64,000 nucleotides of DNA from Sebaldella termitidis ATCC 33386 (GTDB lineage Bacteria; Fusobacteriota; Fusobacteriia; Fusobacteriales; Leptotrichiaceae). Shown here in pieces: positions 59,067 through 64,000 of this stretch. Position numbers and translations under genes: made by a program. Location of the stretch: contig NC_013517.1 in assembly GCF_000024405.1 (NCBI RefSeq), positions 1,550,001-1,614,000 of the forward strand, in the 5' to 3' direction. Position 1 is the first letter of the stretch. Every line of letters starts with the position of its first letter. The notes under the pieces were generated by a model that was given only the letters and a program-made list of their open reading frames with translations, had not been told where the DNA came from and did not search any database.

Positions 59067-59839
59067 ATATATTTTCAAATAAATATTGCGGCAGGAAAAG
59101 CAGCTTTGTAATATATTGTTTTTAGATATCAAATATTATACAGATCAAAATAATCAGAATTTTAATATATGAAAAAATTTAGAATCGTATAAGTTAAAAA
59201 AAATATAAAACTAATTCTGAAATAAGCAAAATCAAATGAAGAAAATGTATGATGTTACTGTTAGTAAGAAACAGTATGATTGTTAGCATTTCTGCCTGAA
59301 AAAATTTTACTGATAAAATAGTTTTAGAAATTGAAATATGGTAATAGTAATTAAATATTATGCAAAATTTGTGTAAAAATGTGATTATCAAAATTCTAAA
59401 ATAATGAATTGATTTAAAAAAAATATAAAAAAACTACCCCACCTTGAAATAAATAGAACAGAATTTTATGGATTTACATTTTGTAATTATAGTTTTGTAT
59501 ATAAATAGAGTAAAAGTAAGAGTAGTAATAAAGAACAGTTTTGAACGAACGATGGTATGTTTGGGATCAGTAAAATGGCAGTTATGAACTACAGTTATAC
59601 ATGCTGACGGAAAAATGAAAAGCAGAAATTTTAATTTAATCCTGCGGGATATATTTTAGAATTTCTGCAATGAAATAAATTTACTAAAATATCAATAAAA
59701 TAAGGTATACATCATGAATTTGATTATACCTTATTTTTAAAACATAAAAAATGAAGCAAGATCATTTGGTCGTATGTTTTCTTGGGATTTCTGCTCTGAT
59801 AATACACTGTATGGTCTGAAAATAAAGGCTTTCAAAGAT
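59067..59839. other. Gene-poor region with an orphan hairpin pair near its end
   Basis: No protein gene is supported. GCAGAAATT pairs with AATTTCTGC around 59621-59670, and AAATAAGGTATA pairs with TATACCTTATTT (59698-59736) with a following T run, a good terminator with no gene in front of it. The segment roughly 59500-59740 may encode a small RNA. A weak promoter-like pair (TTTTGT and TAAATA, 17 bp apart) lies near 59480-59507. Confidence 0.4.
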
Positions 59840-59868
59840 TTGACATGCAAGGGAAAATGTGATAATAT
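59840..59868 (+). promoter_or_regulatory. Promoter of the second autotransporter gene
   Basis: TTGACA (59840-59845) and TAATAT (59863-59868) are separated by 17 bp, about 100 bases before the start codon. Confidence 0.7.
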
Positions 59869-59968
59869 AGTTTATATACTTAATTTATAAACTGATCGTA
59901 AAATTCTTAAATTTAATTTATATTTTTTTATTTGCTTATGCAAATGAAAGGAAAAGAGAAAGAGGAAT

Positions 59969-62900
59969 ATGAAAAAAATAATATTAATGTCAATACTCGG
60001 AACATTGTCTAGTCTTGGGAATGCACAGATTACAGTTAATACATCCTCTGATACTAAAAATATAACTACTAATACACAAACAACAGATGATATGATAATT
60101 ACCGGAGAAGGACCGTTCACTGCCGGCGGGAACAACGGAAATCCCGATCCTAACTGGTATTTACAGGGATATAAGGTAAATAACGGGGCAGTTCTTGAAA
60201 ATGTAAATAAAATTGATTTAAATGCAAAATATGATAACGGTGTTTTGATTAGCAATAATTCAGGTCTAGTTAATTCCGGAACAATCAGTCTGAACAGCAC
60301 TAATGGCGTAGGAGTTTTATCGTCTGACGGAACAGGAAATATAGTAAACTCTTCTAATGGTGTTATAAAGTTAACAACAGGAATAGGAATCGCCACAAAA
60401 GGTTATTCCGGTCCCACATTTACAGGGACTATCAGAAATGACGGTCAAATATTGTCTACAGCGGGAGGAACAGGAATATTTACATATGGAAGTCAGTATG
60501 TACCCGGCGGGACAGTGGAAAATAACGGAATAATAAGTGTGAGCGGAGGAACAAACGCTACAGGTGTTTCAATAAGGGGTTTCACCACATTTACCAATAA
60601 TGAAACAGTATCTGGTTCAGCTTCAGCCAGTTCGTCTTTTGGTGCTTTGGTTACAGGAGACAGCGGGGCTCAGCTTATAAACTCGTCAACCGGAGAGATA
60701 ATCGGGAAAAATTATGCCAACGGAATGTATGCTGCCAATAATTCTGCTACTAATCAGACATTTGCAAGAAATGACGGAACTATAGTTGTAGATAAAGGTT
60801 ATGGTATATATGCAATTTCTTCAAAAGCAGAAAATAACGGAACAATATATTCGAATAATATAGGAATATATGCAACTAAATATTCAGGGACATCCCCGGT
60901 TTCTGTTATTTCAAATAACGGAACTATAGTAATAGGAAATAACGGGATCGGAATGCAGCTAGGACAGGCAATAGGGAAAAATACCGGGGAAATAGTTATT
61001 GCCGGAAATAATGTAATAGGTGCATATATATTCGGCGGAAGTAATTATGAGGGAAGTCTTACAAATTATCATGATATAAGCTCTGATGCAGATAAGACAG
61101 GGGTTATTCTGATAAAACTCAGCGGAAGTACAACAGCAGGAGATAAAACAGCACATATATATAATAATGCTTCATTAACAGCATTAGGTGATAATTCGAT
61201 TGCTATCTATTCTATAAGTAACGGTAAAATTCATAATACGGGAAATATAACTGTAAATAACGGAATTGGTATAAAATTGGAGAATTCTTCGTTGAATAAC
61301 GGTGATAATACCGGTGTTATTACAGTAAAAGGGAGCGGAATCGGAATTTTGGCGGGTGCTTCTAACTATAACGGTTCCGTACTAAATAACGACGGGAAGA
61401 TAATACTTGAAAATAACGGGACAGGTATTTATGTTTCTTCAGGAAACACTTATATGAATGGAACAACAGGAACAAATGCCGGAACAATAGAGTTCAGCGG
61501 AGACGGCGGGACAGGTATTTATGTAACAGATACTAAATCATCATTTACAAACAATGCAGATATCACATCATCAGGGAAAAATACTACAGGTATGTCTGCT
61601 GTGAATTTTGCAAGCATAACAAATACAGGTAATATGAATCTTTCAGGAGAAGGCTCTGTAGGACTGAATATAGCCGGCGACGGAAAGCTGCTGTCTAATA
61701 CGGGAAATCTGACTGTAGATAACGGAATAGGAATAAAAGTAAGCAATTCTAAAATAGAAGCAGGACAAAATACGGGTGCTATCACTGTCAGCGGTGAATC
61801 TGGCGCAGGAATAGCCGGTATAAACTCAAAAATTATCAATAACGGTAAAATTTATGTGAATGATATGGCTCTTGGAATATACAGCAGTAATTCTGAAGTG
61901 ACAAGTGCAGGAGAGATAGAGATAACAGAAGGTACAGGAATAGGAGCTGAAACTGGCAGTAAAATTACAAATGAGGCTTCAATAGAAATCTCGGGATCAG
62001 GTACAGGAATAAAATCTGCCGGTTCTATAATAGCAAATAAAAATACAGGCGAAATATCTGTAGTTAAAGGAACTAATATAGAAGCAAGTGATTCACTGGT
62101 AACAAATAATGCAGTTTTGAGCAATAAAGACGGAACAGGAATACTTGGCAGAAATACAGAGATAATAAATAATGGAAATTTACAGATAGAAAAAGGTACA
62201 GGTATTTCTGCATTGAGTAATAGTCTGTTGACAAATAGCGCAGAAATAAATGTAACAACAGAAGGAGCAGGAATAAAAGCTTCAAATTCAGAGATAAATA
62301 ATAATAGTAACGGAACAATAACTGTCACAAAAGGAGTTAATATTGATTTATCAGAATCAGTTTTGGAAAATGCTGCGTTATTAAGTAATTCAGATGGTAT
62401 AGGAATAAAAGCTGATAATTCAACAGTGAAGAATACAGGAAATATAGATATAACAAACGGAACAGCCATAGAAGCTTTGAATAACAGCAGTATTTTGAAT
62501 ACAGCTTATTTGAAGAGCGGCAATACCGGAATAAATACTTCGAATTCAATACTATTAAATGAAGGAAAAATCGATGCAGCAGAAACTGGAATTTATGCAT
62601 CGGATAACATAAAAACTGTAAATACAGGAGAAATAAAAGGTAAAACTGGTGTAGAAATAATTTCCGGGACAGAAGAATACAGCGGCCACTTTTTGAATAC
62701 AGGAAAGATCACAGGTACAGATTATGCCGTGAAATTTGATAATAATAATAGTGTATTTGAACTGGGGAGCGGAAGTATCATAAACGGAAAAATTGATGCC
62801 TCAGGCGGAGAAAATGTATTAATAGTAAATGGAACTGTAAATATAGACAGTGCTGATAATTTTAATAAAATAGTAAGCAGAGGGGATTCTGTTATTTCCG

Positions 62901-64000
62901 GAATCGTTAATTTGAATCCTGCTGCAGATGACAGTTATTATACAGAAGCTTTTTCTGCGAAAAAGAGTATGGCGGATATGGCATCTGAAACAGAGCTGGG
63001 AGAATTAACAGTATCAGGAGTGGTAAATGTAGGCGTAAATTATGACGGCATAGTTGATGAAACAGATAAAACAGGAAAAATTATAGCAGCAAGTCTAAAT
63101 TTACAAAACGGAAAAATAGTTTTGAATAATGCAGGAAGTACGGTAAATGATATTGCTAAAGAATCAGGACTGACTAATTACGGAGACCAGATCAGAGTAA
63201 AAAGTATAGTAGTATCAAATAAACAACAGGCAGTAGACCCGTCTTTCCAATTTCAGTCAACTGGCGGAATGAATGAAGCAGAAGGGTGGACAAGAGAAAC
63301 AGTAGCAAGGATAGAAAACGGCGTTACAGTATTAGATGCATTATATACTAATCTTAATAAAGAAGTTCCTGTAACACCTACACCAGAACCTGCACCAGAA
63401 CCGACACCGGATCCCGCACCTGTACCAAATCCCAAACCCACAGCGGCTGAAAAAACAAATGCGGTTCCCAGAAACAGGATTGATCTTGATAATCTAAACA
63501 GACTGGACAGTATATCGGGAAGTTTTCTTTCAATGGAAGCAGACAGTATGAATGCCGGTGAAAGAAGACAGTCAGTGGAATATACGGGAACAAAAGCAGG
63601 ATCAAATTTCAAGGCAAGCAACAGCCTTAATTATGACTATGATGCTGATTCTGACGGAATAGCAGGAACAACTCTTTATAAACATACAGACAGCTTATAC
63701 AGCGGATTTACTTTAGGATATTCAGATAATAAGGTAAATTATGATAACGGAGATGATGAAAAAATAAGTTCGGCAGGAATAAATATATTTGGAAGATATA
63801 AAACAGGGAACTGGAATTTTGACGGGCATTTTGGATACAGCTATAATGAACATGAGCTGAATGCAGACTGGCTTATGGCAGGAAGAAAAGAGAGCAATTA
63901 TAATTCACATGTAATAAAAACAGGAGTATCGGCAAGCTATGACCAGAATCTGGGAAATACAGGACTGGTATTGACTCCGTCAATAGGTGCAGATTATATA
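59969..64000 (+). CDS. Large autotransporter adhesin, 5' part (3' end outside window)
   Basis: The frame is open for 1344 codons to the window edge. ATG follows GAGAAAGAGG. The first 20 residues (MKKIILMSILGTLSSLGNAQ) are a signal peptide. Residues 21-1120 are a beta-helix passenger of repeated units such as NNGTI, NTGNI, GTGIYV and GIGIK, rich in Asn, Gly, Ser and Thr. A proline-rich linker (VTPTPEPAPEPTPDP and following, about residue 1133) leads to the start of the beta-barrel (NSLNYDYDADSDGIAGTTLY, GFTLGYSDNKVNYDNGDDEK). The linker separating passenger and barrel is absent from the autotransporter at the other end of the window. Function is probably adhesion. Confidence 0.92.
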   Translation, partial: MKKIILMSILGTLSSLGNAQITVNTSSDTKNITTNTQTTDDMIITGEGPFTAGGNNGNPDPNWYLQGYKVNNGAVLENVNKIDLNAKYDNGVLISNNSGLVNSGTISLNSTNGVGVLSSDGTGNIVNSSNGVIKLTTGIGIATKGYSGPTFTGTIRNDGQILSTAGGTGIFTYGSQYVPGGTVENNGIISVSGGTNATGVSIRGFTTFTNNETVSGSASASSSFGALVTGDSGAQLINSSTGEIIGKNYANGMYAANNSATNQTFARNDGTIVVDKGYGIYAISSKAENNGTIYSNNIGIYATKYSGTSPVSVISNNGTIVIGNNGIGMQLGQAIGKNTGEIVIAGNNVIGAYIFGGSNYEGSLTNYHDISSDADKTGVILIKLSGSTTAGDKTAHIYNNASLTALGDNSIAIYSISNGKIHNTGNITVNNGIGIKLENSSLNNGDNTGVITVKGSGIGILAGASNYNGSVLNNDGKIILENNGTGIYVSSGNTYMNGTTGTNAGTIEFSGDGGTGIYVTDTKSSFTNNADITSSGKNTTGMSAVNFASITNTGNMNLSGEGSVGLNIAGDGKLLSNTGNLTVDNGIGIKVSNSKIEAGQNTGAITVSGESGAGIAGINSKIINNGKIYVNDMALGIYSSNSEVTSAGEIEITEGTGIGAETGSKITNEASIEISGSGTGIKSAGSIIANKNTGEISVVKGTNIEASDSLVTNNAVLSNKDGTGILGRNTEIINNGNLQIEKGTGISALSNSLLTNSAEINVTTEGAGIKASNSEINNNSNGTITVTKGVNIDLSESVLENAALLSNSDGIGIKADNSTVKNTGNIDITNGTAIEALNNSSILNTAYLKSGNTGINTSNSILLNEGKIDAAETGIYASDNIKTVNTGEIKGKTGVEIISGTEEYSGHFLNTGKITGTDYAVKFDNNNSVFELGSGSIINGKIDASGGENVLIVNGTVNIDSADNFNKIVSRGDSVISGIVNLNPAADDSYYTEAFSAKKSMADMASETELGELTVSGVVNVGVNYDGIVDETDKTGKIIAASLNLQNGKIVLNNAGSTVNDIAKESGLTNYGDQIRVKSIVVSNKQQAVDPSFQFQSTGGMNEAEGWTRETVARIENGVTVLDALYTNLNKEVPVTPTPEPAPEPTPDPAPVPNPKPTAAEKTNAVPRNRIDLDNLNRLDSISGSFLSMEADSMNAGERRQSVEYTGTKAGSNFKASNSLNYDYDADSDGIAGTTLYKHTDSLYSGFTLGYSDNKVNYDNGDDEKISSAGINIFGRYKTGNWNFDGHFGYSYNEHELNADWLMAGRKESNYNSHVIKTGVSASYDQNLGNTGLVLTPSIGADYI

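Noticed and set aside
59872-60396. Minus-strand frame of 174 codons covering the start of the second autotransporter
   Set aside because: It overlaps a well-supported promoter, ribosome binding site and signal peptide on the plus strand, and has Pro/Ile-rich antisense composition.
61852-62469. Long minus-strand open frame (about 200 codons) opposite the second autotransporter
   Set aside because: It is the reverse of beta-helix repeats. The hydrophobic Ile/Pro/Phe content is the antisense of Asn/Gly/Thr codons, and there is no ribosome binding site.

Overview
The window looks like chromosomal DNA of a fusobacterium in the Leptotrichiaceae, most probably Sebaldella or a close relative. The evidence is very low GC, strong AGGAGG ribosome binding sites, giant repeat-rich autotransporters of the fusobacterial type, several secreted DKNYY-repeat proteins, and fermentative genes (AdhE, iron alcohol dehydrogenase). 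The genus is inferred from gene style, not from a database search. No rRNA, tRNA or CRISPR array was seen.

Layout. 1-6.8 kb: 3' part of a giant autotransporter. 6.9-8.5 kb: DUF4865 gene and HxlR regulator divergent from a nitroreductase. 8.9-10.8 kb: a probable toxin with a PAAR-like (DUF4280) N-terminus and an HExxH metallopeptidase-like C-terminus, overlapping by one base a small zinc-ribbon gene that may encode its immunity protein. 11.7-14.1 kb: DKNYY lipoprotein and an HSL-type esterase. 14.2-21.7 kb: a complete tripartite ABC drug-efflux operon (TolC-like lipoprotein, HlyD adaptor, fused double ATPase, two permeases) divergent from a MarR regulator. 22.1-22.8 kb: a DUF1275 membrane protein. 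23.1-30.1 kb: LacI regulator and a sugar/polyol ABC uptake and oxidation operon, with matching operators before both units. 30.3-38.8 kb: small membrane and secreted proteins, two paralogous DKNYY genes, an autoregulated MarR-MATE pair, and decayed genes including an ISL3 transposase remnant.

38.9-40.8 kb holds small genes, an HTH regulator, and a compact locus encoding a 19-residue hydrophobic peptide behind a strong promoter and a structured leader. It resembles an Ibs-type type I toxin. 41.3-48.0 kb is a VgrG spike island: a VgrG with an unusual N-terminal extension, two Sel1-repeat proteins, a decayed and an intact copy of a PAAR-like protein with a possible toxin C-terminus, and two unknown genes. 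The Sel1 plus PAAR pair has been duplicated in tandem and one PAAR copy has decayed.

48.0-64 kb: iron alcohol dehydrogenase behind a MerR-type promoter with a 19 bp spacer, an ABC-class ATPase (PF09818), a MazG-like pyrophosphohydrolase, a DKNYY protein, an osmoprotectant transporter (ATPase-CBS plus fused permease/binding protein), an RlpA-like lipoprotein, bifunctional AdhE behind a promoter overlapping a Rex-like site, and the 5' part of a second autotransporter that runs off the window.

The parts most worth following up are the PAAR-metallopeptidase/zinc-ribbon pair, the VgrG island and the Ibs-like locus.
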